A stretch of DNA of 64,000 nucleotides from Edaphochlamys debaryana (taxonomy: Eukaryota > Chlorophyta > Chlorophyceae > Chlamydomonadales): positions 1,054,001-1,118,000 of the forward strand of contig JAEHOE010000008.1 in the NCBI GenBank assembly GCA_016858145.1, read 5' to 3'. Made by a program: the position numbers and the translations under genes. Positions 10,992 to 22,064 of this stretch are shown here, in pieces (the stretch's first letter is position 1; each line of letters begins with the position of its first letter). The notes beneath the pieces are model-generated. The model had not been told where the DNA came from, searched no databases, and saw only the letters and a list, made by a program, of their open reading frames with translations.

Positions 10992-12465
10992 CCTCGGGTC
11001 CGCAAAGAGCAAAGTGGAGGAAGGTCCGCTGCCTCAACAGTCGCGGACAAAGTCGCGGGCAACCGAGAGCTGTCAGGGCTTATCTTGTCGTGCTCAATAT
11101 ATAGTTGCAGGTGTGTAAGGAATATGGTACACACTGGCGACGGCACGCCGTGCCCTGCCCCCTGCCCCCTGCCCCCTGCCCCCCTGCCCCATGCGTCCCG
11201 GCCCCTCGTCCCGCCCTTCCCCGCCTGCTCCCCTCATGCCCCCTCCCTGCCTTTCTGCCCCCCCACAACAAGCCCCGAGCGAAACCCCTATCACCCACCT
11301 CCCCGTATCTTGTACCCACGCTCGTCCCCACCCTTGGCCCCCGCCCACCCAGCGCCCACCTAGCCCCGCCGTGCCCCGCAACGCAAGCCGAGGCGCACAG
11401 GGTGCAGCTGCAGCCCGCTGGTCCGTGATTTGGGTCCGTGGGCTTAGGCCAGGCGGCAGGTACTGGCCAGGTACAGCCCCACCCACCGTTTGCGCTTGCG
11501 GGGGGGACTAGGTAGGCTGTCCCCGCCACGGCTTCACAGGTAGCTGCTGTCAGCAGTGGGCTGTCTGTTACAGGACTTGAGCCAGGGGTGGTGCTAGCAC
11601 GGAGTACATGTCGAGGGCAAAGATGTGCTGCAGAGGCGTCACACCAGAGTGTAAGAAGCGACAGTTACAGCCAGTGCTCCGTGCGCGTTCGCCCCAACGG
11701 CCAGGCCCCTCTGTCGCACCCTTGGAATGGCCACCCAGGGTCAGGGCCTTCCTTCGTTCGTAGCCCCCGCTCTCTAGACCGCCTCTGCCACACCCCTGCG
11801 CTGGCCCCTGCGTTAGCGCCTTCATTCGTAGCCCCCGCTTCCATACCGTCTCAGTAGCAACGACGCCTCAGCTGCCCAACCAAATCAGCAACGCCCGATC
11901 TATGAATCGCGTTTCCATCAGCGCATCCACGCCGTCACAAGGAAGAAGACATTGAGTTCAGCTTTGCATTTCCGCATCCTACGCCACGCAAAGCCGTGAC
12001 TTGACCACCCCGGGCACTTGCTGAACCACTCCAACCCGCCTTAAACCAGGAACCAGTACACGCCCCAACGCCGCAAGGGATATACGGGGCGCGAAAAGGC
12101 CAAACCCACAGGCGTCGGTAGTGTTCAGCAAATAGGGCTTATGCGCCGTCGCAGTCCTAGAATACTTGTCAAGCCCTGCAAGCCCTGTACATTTGCCCAA
12201 GCGTGCATTCGGACATATGACCCGGCCTCTCCGAGCAAGGCGTGGTCTCTTGACCTCAAACACTAGTAGGGCAACGGTCATCGTGCCCGCTTCTGCCCTA
12301 GCCCCGGTCCTGAAGCACCGGGCTACTATGTCCGTCCTCCAACTGCGGGCAATGCGCTGACGGCGTGCAATCTTATGCCGGCTCCATGCGTCGTCTCCCA
12401 ATAAGGCACGCTCCGCTTAGCACACCACCAGGTAATAGTAAACGGGCCGGTCCGTCCGGCAGGTC
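10992..12465. other. Gene-free stretch
   Basis: 1.5 kb without a supported gene. It starts with the presumed promoter of paralogue C, then a C-rich simple repeat at 11151-11190, then Pro-coding low-complexity frames. A 140-codon open frame on the minus strand (11979-12401) has no recognisable domain and no supporting context, so I do not call it. Confidence 0.5.
11151..11190. repeat. (TGCCCC)n simple repeat
   Basis: About six tandem copies of TGCCCC or close variants. G-rich on the minus strand, with several GGGG runs that could fold as a G-quadruplex. It lies 160 bases upstream of the start of paralogue C. Confidence 0.85.
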
Positions 12466-12470
12466 TTACA
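12466..12470 (-). terminator. Candidate TGTAA polyadenylation signal
   Basis: TGTAA on the minus strand, 76 bases past the stop codon of the CRAL-TRIO gene. The short distance and right orientation make it the best candidate for its 3' end. Confidence 0.5.
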
Positions 12471-12545
12471 TGCGGCCTCCGTCCACCAACTGAGGGCAGT
12501 GCCCACGAACCCAAAACCCCAACCCCAGCTCCCGAGCCGGTCGAA

Positions 12546-15500
12546 CTACGATGCCGCCACCCCCACGGGCGCCGCCACCGGCACCGCCGTCACCACCGCC
12601 GTCCCCGGCCCCGCTCCGTTGGCCGCCGCCGCCGCCACGTCCGCCTCCACGGCCTCCTCCGCCGCCTTGACGGCGTCCCCCACCGCCGCCGCCGAGGGAT
12701 GCGCCACCTTGGCTGCGGCGTCCGCCGTCCCGTTGCCGGTGGGCGAGGCCGCGGCGGCGGGGGAGGGGGAGGCGGCGGGGGAGGCGGCCGAGTGCGCGCC
12801 GTTGGTGCTGGTGCGGCGGGAGATGGCCTCCAGCGCCTGGGGGGGACGGGGAACGGGGGCAAGGCGCAGGGGTTAGGGTCAGGAGGGGTCAGAAGGCGCG
12901 TTTGCGGTATGGCAGGCGGCACAGCTCGTGGCAGCTCCAGGAGTACCTAGATGGCAAGGCTGCGAGATACGTGATGCCAATAGTGCGGGAAGGGCTGCGT
13001 AACCGTCCACTGCTCCCCAGCTCCATCCCCGCCCCAGCCCCCGCTAGTGCCGTAGCAACAACCGCCCCGTACTAGTGCCTCCCCACACCTCACATCCCCA
13101 CACCCTACCGAGCCCCACCTGCTTGTGGGCCTCGGCGATGCAGTGGAAGCCGCCCTGGCCGCCCAGGTCCGTGGGGAGCAGCTAGGGGAGGGGGGCGAAG
13201 GGGAGGAGGGGGAAGCGACGTGAGGACAGAGATCAGCACTGGCTTCAGCCACCTGACTTCAGCACACACAGGACTCAACCCAATCCAATCAGGAAGCGGC
13301 ATCGGCGCATCATTGCCCTGCCCGGCCCCGCACCCCCGCTCCCCCTGTCCTCACGTGCAGGTCGAACACCTTCTCAAACTCTGCGTTGGCGGTCTTGGCG
13401 AACACGAAGTTGATCTTGGTCTTGGTCACGGGGTCAACCTGGGGGTGCAGGGTGGAGCGGAGAGGTTACAATGAGCGTGACAAGAAGCGATAGGGCCCAC
13501 TGATGCCAGTGGCCAGGGGTTGCAGTCAAGTGAGCAAACCATGGCAACCCGTCACCCCGCCAGTAAGCATCCCGACCCCTCCGCTGCCCCCCGAACCCCC
13601 TCCGAAACCCGCTGCTCACGAAGGGGCTGACCGCCCTCCATATGGCGTAGAAGGCCGTGGGCGCCTCATACAGGAACAGCTGGCCCAGGCGCTCGGGGTC
13701 TGGGGGCGTAGAGGAGTGGTAGGAGACAGGGCGGGTTCAGTACACCTGGCCACGCTCGCTCCGCCACCCCACGCCCTTTCAAAGCCTCTCTCTACCATCT
13801 TCTCTCCGCCCCTCTCCCTCCCCCCTCCCCTCCCCCCCTCACAGTGGTTCTGCAGCAGCTCGAACATGACCTGCAGCGCCGTCAGGTCCAGGTTGCGCAT
13901 GCTCAGGTCTGGGGGTGGGGATGGGGCATGGGTCAGAAAGGGCCATGGCATGAGGTTGGGACTGGTACCGCGGGGAGACACATGTGGTGCGCCTGCAACT
14001 CTTGGGGCCCCTGAGACCCGGGGACGCCCAGGGCACGCCTGCGCTCCCTCCACCACCACGCTCATGCCCCCCGCACCCCCCGACCCCCCCCCCCGCACCC
14101 ATCCCCCCCACCCCCAGCCCCGCTCACTCCGCAGGTCGAACACGCCCGTCAGCTTGCCGTCCCACTCCTCGTTGGCGTTGCCGATGCCCACAGCCGCGTC
14201 CAGGGCGTAGGTGCAGAAGGCCAGGGCGTCCTCCTTGGTCTCGAACTTGCGGTGCCGGCAGCCCACGCCTGCAGGCGGGAGAGAGGGGGGGCAGAGGGCG
14301 TGTTTGAAGCTGATAAGCGGGAGACGGGGTTGGTCTGGGTGGCGAGCCGAGTCGACTGCAGGGACCCACGGGTGCAGAAAGGGTGGAAAGCAGGGAGAGG
14401 AGAGCAGTGGTCTGGGTGTCCAGCTGGGGGTGGTCTGGGAGGCGAGGCAATGCTGTCACAAGCGCACTCCGGTCCACCGTCCAGATGCCAGCCTTTGCGC
14501 CTCGCCTCCTCGAATAGCCCTCCCCGGTTTTTGCCATACCCCAAGCCCCTTGTCCCCCCTCATCCCTCCCCCGCTCCACTCCCACCCCGCCCCCTCCCCC
14601 TGCCCCCCCTCACCCATGATGATGGGCCGCCCAGAGCGGTCCAGCCCCTGGAGGAACACCTGCAGGGAGGAGGTGGGGGTCGGGAAGTGGAGATGTCAGG
14701 GAGGACAACTTCCCGGTGCCTTCCGCCCCTCAAAGTGGCGTGGGGGAGGGCGGGATAACAACATCTTTGCAGGTGTAACCCTAGCGCCGATACCGTACCG
14801 GCCTCACGCCTCAACCAACACGTTGCCTTCCAAGGATTGCCTACGCTGCCTTCCAGGGGTTGCCTACGTTGCCTCACACGGTTACGCGGTAGGCTGCCTA
14901 CGTTGCCTTCTGCGCCCCTTCCCCATCAGCCAGCACGTGCGCCCCCAAACCCAGAGCTCTCACCCCCCTCACCCCCCTTTGGGCCTTTGGGGCTGTCTTC
15001 CAAACCGCTCCCGCCCCACCTTCTTGTGCGCCAGGTTGACCTGCACTCCGTGGTGGGACTCCTCCACGGGGCGCCCGGGGCCGCGGCGCCAGGCAATGTG
15101 CTTGTCCAGCATGTGCACCGCGGCCTGGGGGGGAGGGAGGGAGGGGGTGGAGGGGGGGAGGATTGGGTGTGCAGGGCTGCTTGCATGAGCCGGGGAGTCT
15201 CGGACGCGGTGATGAGCCGGCCGGGCTGAGATACGGGACCGAGGCCCGAGTTCGAAGCCCATCCCGCCCATCCCCGGGACGGGTGGACAGGGAGGGAGGA
15301 AGAGGGAGCGGAGAAGGGGTGGGGTGGTGGTGGGAAGTGGGGGTGGGAAGTTACGGAGGGAGGGGGGCGGAGGGAGCGGAGAGGGAGGGACACAGAGGTT
15401 CCGGGGCCGGCGGACAGGGGCCAGCGAACGGGCCCAAGGTCCGGGCGTCGTCCTGGGCCTCCGGGCCCAGCCGAGGCAGGAAGCAGCCCCTTTCTAACTC

Positions 15501-16119
15501 CCGATCACACTGCAAGGCTTCTTCCTCTGTGTTCTTGTTTGCGAGTGCGTGAGCGGCCCGCGAGGACTGTCCTGCCGGTCGCGAGGGCCCTGACGCACAG
15601 GGGGCTCCGCCGTGGCTGTGGCCTCGCCTCAGGCCCAACCAACGTTGACACGAGGGCTCCCCAGGCCCTGACAGCATTTACTGCGACTCCACCAGTGCTT
15701 CACGCGGGGATGCCGGGTCGCGACGGAGGCGCCGCGAAGGCCTAACTACCGCATGATGCCTGACCATCTCGTCGCCTGGACGACAGCCCCGCGCCCGATG
15801 CGCCCGGGGGCCAGTCCTGTCGTCGAGTTACTACCATTGCTCCCCGTCCACAGGTAGGGGCCGGTGCAACGGCCCCGAACCCCTCGGCATGGGCGCAGGG
15901 CTGCCGTCTGGACGCTAACTCCTGCGGGCCCTGAGCGTTAACCCTCACCTGCATCTGTCCCTTCCTCGCGACGAGGAATCGCGTGAGGAGTTTGGTGTTG
16001 AGCCCGCCCTCAAATGCCGAGTGAAGAACGGCGTCCGCGTCTGGATGAACAGCTAGCACCTCCCGTCTCAGCTGCTCAATTTCTGCATCCGTAGGGTGGT
16101 ATGGAGGATGTGGCGACAT
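12546..16119 (-). CDS. CRAL-TRIO (SEC14-like) lipid-binding protein
   Basis: Nine exons (minus strand): 15949-16119, 15020-15124, 14614-14659, 14128-14268, 13843-13908, 13620-13699, 13355-13438, 13119-13181 and 12546-12836. Phases close to give 348 residues. The N-terminal helical part contains LTRFLVARKG and MLDKHIAWR, typical of CRAL-TRIO N domains. The lipid-binding core follows: FLQGLDRSGRPIIMG, then LQVMFELLQNHYPERLG and QLFLYEAPTAFYAIW, then SPFVDPVTKTKINFV. These are hallmark SEC14 motifs, and the last one covers the gate helix region. Proteins of this family carry phosphatidylinositol, phosphatidylcholine or other hydrophobic ligands between membranes. The last exon is an Ala/Ser/Pro-rich tail without known domain. 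The gene is divergent from the M16 gene, with 373 bases between start codons. Confidence 0.9.
14824..14911. repeat. Short degenerate repeats in a CRAL-TRIO intron
   Basis: Three copies of (T/C)TGCCTACG(T/C)TGCC start at 14837, 14860 and 14894, with a partial TTGCCTTCC at 14823. They lie within the intron between exons 2 and 3 of the minus-strand gene. No function is evident. Confidence 0.6.
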
Positions 16120-16492
16120 AGTGGCAGCCTAGTGAAGCAAGGGCGCTACCCCACGCGAGGAATGTGTGTTAGCGCAGTGCGACAGCGTATATGGCTGCGT
16201 AGGGTCACAATGTTGTGCGGTGTCAGACGCAGAGGTTAGCCGACAAGTGGGGGAGGCTTGGGGATGATGCAAAAGAGTATGGTAACAATGCACGTCATGC
16301 AAGCGCGCGCATTTGCCCACTCACCCGCGTGACAGCCTTTGCGCCGGTTACAGCCTACACACACGAAGCGCATGCTTGCCTGCGGTGTCGAGTGCGTGCC
16401 GGCTTTCTAGTGCAGCGCGATCGTTTCGACCAACCCTAGCTGAAAGTGCAGCTCAAGCGCAGGCCCACAGCAGCCTCGTGCAAGTGCACACG
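16120..16492. promoter_or_regulatory. Divergent promoter region, CRAL-TRIO and M16 genes
   Basis: 373 bases separate the two head-to-head start codons. The stretch is less GC-rich than its flanks. No canonical TATA box could be placed with confidence. Shared regulation is possible but only inferred from geometry. Confidence 0.5.
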
Positions 16493-19400
16493 ATGCACGA
16501 CACAGCTGCTCCGATGCGATCGCGCGGGTCTGGCCTGCGCGGCCCCGGACCACCCTTCGGCAGGCGACGCGTGGGCCCTCCCTCGGCCAGCCACCACGCC
16601 CCGGGAGTCCCCCGCCCCATGCCTGCTACCACCCCCCTCGACGATGGCGCCCCCTCCACCCCCAGCCGAACCCGCGGGCTCCCTGCTCTGGCTCCTGCCC
16701 TCAGCACCCTTGCCACGGCCGGCAAGGCCGCCCTCGCCACGGCCCTCTCCGCGGCGGTCCTCCTGGCGCCCCCCCTCGGCACCCTCCCCAGCCAAGCTGC
16801 GGCTGCAGGAGCCCTTGCGGCACCCCCCTCCTCCCTCCTCAGCCCAGCCGAGGCCCGGACCGCGACGGGGCCCGCGCATGGAGCCCCGGGCTCCACTGCC
16901 GCCGCCCCAGCGCCGTCGGTGCGGTTCACGGGCCCGGAGGCGCTCTCCACGCTGCCGCCGCTGCCCACGGAGTTCCCTCCCCTGCCCCAACTCACCCTCC
17001 CCAAGTACACACAGGTGCGGAAGGGGCAGGGCACGACGTGGCGCCAGGAGCTGGGCGTAGGATGACGCCGACCCCAGCCTGAGATTGGACAGCCCGTGGT
17101 GAAGAACCGAGGGCGCGGGGACCTTGGACAGACATCAGTTGAGCAGCTGGCCCCAGGAGCCGGCCCCAAAGGGACCCGAGTGGGGGTTCCCGCCCCGCCC
17201 GATCCACACACCCCCTCTACTTTCCACACCACACCACACCACACCACACCCCAGACCACGCTCCGCAACGGCCTGCGCGTGTTCCTGCTGCGGGACGACG
17301 AGGTGCCCCTGGTGCGGGCCTCGCTGCTGATGCGGGGGGGGCAGTACGCCTCGCTGCCGGACAAGGTGCGGGGGGGGGGGAAGGGGGCCTGGTCGGGTGG
17401 GAACGGACGGAGCAGGCGCAGGCGCAGGAGCAGGGGCGGGTAGGCGCTCTTTGGCGCTTCCGCAATTCCCATCACACACCATGCTCCCTCTCCGGCCTTA
17501 GAATCGGCCGGCTAATCACCGCCCCTATGCTTCCCCAGCTCACGCGAGCAGCACCGAGCTTGCTTCCACACCCTCCCCCTTTTCCCTACCTCCCCCTCAA
17601 CCCCCCCACCCAGCTGGGCCTGGCCTCCCTGACCACCTACGTGCAGCGGGCGGGCGGCAGCACCCAGCACCCCGCCGCGGTCCTGGACTCGCGGCTGGAG
17701 GAGCTGGCGGCGGGTGTGGAGGTGAGCTCCTCCGCGCTGGCCATCAGCGCCGACATGAGCTGCCTGGCGGAGGACGCGGAGGAGGTGCTGGGGCTCATGG
17801 CGGAGGTGGTCAGGTGGGGGGGAGGGGGGGGGAAAGGGGAGGGGGGGAAGGGGAGGGAGGGAGGAGGGGAGGGAGGGAGGAGGGAGGGGGCCAGAGGGTA
17901 TGAGAGGGAGGTGACGTGCTGGGGCATACGGCCGAGGTGGTCAGGTGGGTGCTGGTCTGAACGTGGTGTAGTGAAAAGGAGGAAGCCCAAGCAATCTAAA
18001 AGGACAGGCTGAGGGGAGGGTTGAGAGGGAGGGGGGAGGGGCTCAGCGCACTGTTGGGGGGGCGGGTAACCTTGGTCTACAGCCCGGGCGACATGGGGGT
18101 AGGTACCGTATGGGCCCCACTGCCGGCAATCATCAGCCCCACCTACCCGCCCACCCCCAGGTCGCCCGCGCTCCCCTCCGACACGCTGAACCTGTACCGG
18201 GCCCAGATCCTGAACGCGCTGGAGCACCAGAACGACAGCCCGGGGGCCATTGCGCGGCGCAAGATGAACAAGCTGCTCTACGGTGGGGGGGCGGCGTGGT
18301 GTGGGGCTGTGGGGCTGCCCATCCTTTTCCCTTCCCGTGGGTGTTACAGCAGCCCGCCCCCGGCCCGATTCGTTGCCACCTCTCGCCCTGGCTCCTCTAG
18401 GCCCAACCCCTCCTCTCCCCCTGCTCCCCCGCTTGCCCCCCTCCCTCTCTCACCCCAAGGCCCTGACTCGGTCTACGCCCGCACCCCCACCCCGGAGTCG
18501 GTCAACGCCATCACGCGGGAGGACCTGAGGGCCTACGTGGAGCGGTGCGCGGGGCAAAGGGCGCATGTGGTCTTGGCTGGGTTGTAGCATGGCGACACCG
18601 GGGCAATCTGAGGGCCTACGTGGAGCGGTGCGCAGGGGGGCGGCGGGGCCTCACGTCGTGTAGCCGTAGCCGCGGTGCCGAGGGGCTTGCGGTTGGAGCA
18701 CCAGACGGGGCCGAGTCACAGGGCGGCCACAGGTGGCGAGTAGCGACCGACAAGCGGAGCCGAGCGGAGCGGCTGGCTGGCACTGCGTACCCGTGATCCC
18801 GTGCCCGCGCCCGTACTCGGTGGGCTTGCCCCCAGCACCCAGACCTCCACGGACGGTATAGGTATCACGACCATCATAAAGCGTCTTAGCCTCCTACCCC
18901 CCCCGACCTCGCCCTCCACCCCGCTGCCGCCCCTGCCCCCCCGCAGGTGGGAGCGGCCCGACGCCGCGGTGCTGGGTGTGGTGGGGGCCTTCGAGCCCAA
19001 GGCCATGCTGGCAGTGATCGAGAAGGAGTTCGGGGACTGGGCCCCGGCGCCCGGGCAGCCGCCGCAGCCCCCGACCGTGCCCTCCAGCCCCCCGCCCGCG
19101 CTGCCGCCACTCGTTGAGGCGGCTGCGGCAGCCGCCGAGGCGCGGGCGGAGGCCGAGGCCGCGGGCGCGGCAGGGGCTGGGCCGGGCTCGGCGGCGGTGG
19201 TGGCGGTCGGCGGGAGAGGGGTGGCGGCGGCTGGGGTGGCGGCGGCGGAGGGGGCCGGCGGCGAGGCGGTGGCGGCGGCGGCGGTGCCCCGGCGGCCGGT
19301 GGTGTACCTGGTGCACCGGCCGGGGCTCACGCAGGTGCGTGAGGTATGACCCAAGCGCAGCCAGAGCGCGGGTCCGCAAGACATGTGCGGTAGTTGGCCT

Positions 19401-20808
19401 GTCTCTGGGCCTGGCTGTGGCGCTGCGTGGGCGCCGGATGACCGCTGGGTCTCGCACTCCGACCCGACCCGCGCTCGCCAGGAGGGCCAACTCAGTCACT
19501 CCGCTGCACATACCCTGGCCCGTGCCCTAGCCTACCCAACCCCAACCCGACCCCAACCCAATCTCAACCCCAACCCCGACCCTCCCCGCAGGCCTCGGTC
19601 ACCACCGCCGAGCCCGGCATCAAGCTGTCGGACCCGGACCTGTTCGCGCTGGACGTGCTGGGCTCGGCCTTCAACTCGTTCGGGGGCTCGCTCTTTAACA
19701 CGCTGCGCTCGCGCGAGGGCCTGGCCTACTCCGTGAGCGGCAGCTGGGACTCGCCGCCCGACCACCAGGGACTGTTCGAGGCGGGTGAGACGCTTGGGGA
19801 GGAGGGGGGGGGCTGAGGAAGGGGGCAAGGGAGGGGCCTGAGGCAGGCTTCAGGCTGGGTGGCCCTGGGGGGGGGGTGGACTGGTGGTGAACTGTTCGAG
19901 CGGGTGGGCTTGGGTTGAGGCTGCCGGCCAGGGGCGATCGAGACGCCGCCAAGCCCCCGTGTCTCCCCCGCTGATCGCTGCAGGCGGGCAGACGTCGTCG
20001 CCCGGCGAGTTCCTGCGCTCGCTCCGCTCCCTGCTGGCCTCCGCCGCCGCCGACCCGCCCTCGGAGGCAGAGCTGGAGGCAGCCAAGGTGCGCGTGAGGC
20101 TACCTTCTCAGCCCACCCACCAACCACCATTGTTTCTGGCTCCCGTGTCTGTCCGCTATCTCTGTCCAGCCCGCATCTCTCCTTTGTCCTCAACCGGCCA
20201 CTGCCCACGCCCACCGCCACCATTTATGTCGCTTGCCTCCCGCGTCCCGCCCAATACCTGCTATCCCCTTGCCGTTCCCCACTGCCCCACGCCACTCCTT
20301 CCCCCCTCCCCACCCCTCTCACGCCCACCTCACCGCCGCCGCCCCCAGGCCGAGACGCTCAACTCGTTCGCCTTCAACTTCTCCTCCACCCCCTACCAGC
20401 TGCAGCGCATCCTGGTGTACGACCTGCTGGGCCTGCCGCAGGTGGGGACCGGCGTGGGGGAGGGGGGGAGGGGGGCACTGCCGCTTCCAGCAAACCACCC
20501 TTACTGACGTGTCGCTAAGAGGAGGATGCCAGTTTGTTCAAGCAGGTTTCGGCTTGGCTTCTCCGCAGGACATGCGTGGCTGTAATCCGCAATTCCTCTC
20601 CTGTCTTTCCCCCCGACAGGACTTTTTGTTCCGCTACTTCCGGGGGATCGAGGCCGTCACTCGGGCCGACGTGGCCCGCGCCGCCGCCGCGCACCTGCAC
20701 CCGCGGCGCCAGGCGGTGGTGGTGGTGGGGGACCGGGACAGCGCGGTGCCGTCGCTGGAGGCCGCGGGGTTCGCAGTGGTGGAGCTGCGGCTGGAGGACG
20801 ACGCGTAG
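16493..20808 (+). CDS. M16-family zinc protease homologue, zinc motif absent; probably chloroplast
   Basis: Ten exons: 16493-17014, 17255-17365, 17614-17813, 18161-18282, 18460-18544, 18947-19334, 19592-19784, 19984-20087, 20349-20441 and 20620-20808. Phases close to 668 residues. The first ~150 residues are Ala/Pro/Ser/Arg-rich with an Ala-Leu hydrophobic stretch, like a chloroplast transit peptide with possible lumen signal; the exact start ATG is uncertain. The M16 fold begins at TTLRNGLRVFLLRDDEVPLV. Where active members have HxxEH, this protein reads GLASLTTYVQRAGG, so the zinc site is missing. YARTPTPESVNAITREDLRA and the second-domain motif REGLAYSV are conserved. Motif order matches what I remember of the inactive M16 partner of cyanobacteria, so it is probably the non-catalytic subunit of a two-chain processing protease. 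An Ala/Glu-rich insert of about 75 residues lies in exon 6. Confidence 0.88.
17816..17890 (+). repeat. 75-base pure purine tract in an M16 intron
   Basis: Every base from 17816 to 17890 on the plus strand is A or G, with many runs of three or more G. It begins just after the 5' splice site of intron 3. Such tracts can form triplex DNA or G-quadruplexes; whether this one does is inference. Confidence 0.9.
18525..18633 (+). repeat. 26-base exon-end duplication including a splice donor
   Basis: The 26 bases at 18525-18550 are exactly repeated at 18608-18633. The copy carries the last 20 coding bases of M16 exon 5 and its GTGCGC donor, so a second potential 5' splice site lies 83 bases inside the intron. 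Using it would bring in a TAG stop at 18586-18588. Confidence 0.9.
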
Positions 20809-21215
20809 AGGGGGATTGGGTTACGGAGGCGTGGGGGCTGGGGTGCTAGGGCCTGGCGGGACCACCGTGCGCGGTGCCGGGCATGTGATTGCTGAGGCCT
20901 TGTATGACGTAGGTCGGGTGCTGGCATGGCTGGAAGCTGAGGCAAGATTAAGCGGATTTTGGGTCGGGCCGCTGCGTCTGAAGGGCTAGGCGTGCGGGGT
21001 GGTAGGATGGAAGAGGCACAGGCGACGGGGTGCTGGCGTGGCCACGGGTTCATGGTTGGGCGGCATGCCGCTTGCCGGGGGAGCTGCCTGGCCACGGCTG
21101 CGGGGCTTAGATGCTGTGCGTCGGACCAGCATGGCCCATGGCCGCTGGATGGGCCGAACGATCGCGGTCAGGGGCCTGTTGTTCCAGGGTGGGCAACAGG
21201 GCAAGGTGGAGCACA

Positions 21216-21220
21216 TGTAA
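21216..21220 (+). terminator. Candidate TGTAA polyadenylation signal
   Basis: TGTAA on the plus strand, 408 bases after the M16 stop codon. The distance is normal for algal 3' untranslated regions, but only the motif supports it. Confidence 0.4.
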
Positions 21221-21315
21221 TCCGTCCTCAGCCCTGTCTTGGTCCTGCCGTGCCTTGAACAGCCGCTACGACCGCAATACGACGCTACAGACTCCAGATG
21301 GCAGCCTTCCCACGC

Positions 21316-21385
21316 TCGAGTCCATACCCTTACTGCCAGATATCCAAGCCTCGAGTCCATACCCTTACTGCCAGATATCCAAGCC
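21316..21385. repeat. 35-base unit, two perfect tandem copies
   Basis: The 35-base unit starting TCGAGTCCATACCCTTACTG at 21316 is repeated exactly from 21351. It lies between convergent genes. Perfect identity suggests a recent duplication. Confidence 0.95.
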
Positions 21386-21466
21386 TCGCCTCCAACGCTA
21401 CCGGGGCAAACCCTAGGCCATCCTCGCTGCCCCTGGCGCCAGACAGCACCCATGAGCAGGGCAGGC

Positions 21467-22064
21467 TTACTGCGGGAACGTCACGATCCATTTGGAGCCG
21501 CCCTGGCCTTGGGCCACCAGCACCTTGAGGCCGGTCAGGCCCGCGAAGTAGGCGGCCGTCTCCTCCCTGCCGTACCGAGCGTAGGTCTCTGAGGCCTTGC
21601 CCTGGATTGCGTCCATGAGCACTTGCTGTGCGGCATTCATGTTAATGGCGTCGGGCGTGTACTTGGCGCACTGCACCGCCAGTGCCGCCTGCAGCCGCGC
21701 CACTCGCGCCTCCCTCCGCGCCAGCTCCAGCTGCTCCCGCCCCAGCCTCTCTGCCAGGTGCCAGCTCCAGCTGCTCCCGCCCCAGCCTCTCCGCAAGCTC
21801 CAGCTGCTGCCTCTGCAGCACCAGTTGCTGCTCTTCCTTCAGGAGCAGCTGCTGTTGCTGCTGCAGCTGCTGCTCCTGGCCCGTGAGGATTTGCTGGAGC
21901 AGGGCGGCCAGCTCGGGGCCCGCAGCGGCGTCCTGGGCTCCGCTGCCCGCCACCTCTGGGGCCTTCAGCTCCAGCGCTTGCTTCTCGGCAGCCGCTTGCA
22001 TTAGCTGCTGAGCGGCCGCGAGCAGCTCAGAAGCCGAGGGAGAGCTGCCAGGTGCCGAGGCCAT
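21467..22064 (-). CDS. Glutamine-rich coiled-coil protein, frame broken by a 40-base duplication
   Basis: The minus-strand frame starts at the ATG of MASAPGSSPSASELLAAA. It runs through a Gln/Leu-rich coiled coil (QQQQQLLLKEEQQLVLQRQQ) to LAERLGREQLEL. There the DNA is duplicated with a 40-base period (21721-21800). After the duplication the original frame gives a low-complexity tail, while the next frame continues ARREARVARLQAALAVQ and ends in a conserved-looking segment (CAKYTPDAINMNAAQQV, then YFAGLTGLKVLVAQG) at the TAA at 21467-21469. Without the extra 40 bases the gene would be one exon of about 185 residues. I do not recognise the family. The break may be allelic, a young pseudogene or an assembly fault. 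The neighbour at 22530 is divergent. Confidence 0.55.
21721..21800. repeat. 40-base tandem duplication, frame-breaking
   Basis: Copies at 21721-21760 and 21761-21800. The first 31 bases are identical, starting CCAGCTCCAGCTGCTCCCGC; the last nine differ. As 40 is not a multiple of three, the coding frame of the minus-strand gene shifts by one. Confidence 0.92.

Larger units (their letters stand above)
20809..21466. other. Convergent intergenic stretch
   Basis: This lies between the 3' ends of the M16 gene (plus) and the coiled-coil gene (minus). I see no gene. It contains the M16 candidate TGTAA at 21216 and the 35-base tandem repeat at 21316-21385. Confidence 0.5.

Noticed and set aside
11979..12401. 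140-codon open frame on the minus strand
   Set aside because: No recognisable motif, no good start or splice context, and it lies in a stretch where GC bias keeps many frames open.
13503..14585. Long open frames on the plus strand across the CRAL-TRIO gene
   Set aside because: The minus-strand exons encode unmistakable SEC14 motifs with consistent splice phases; the plus-strand frames have none.
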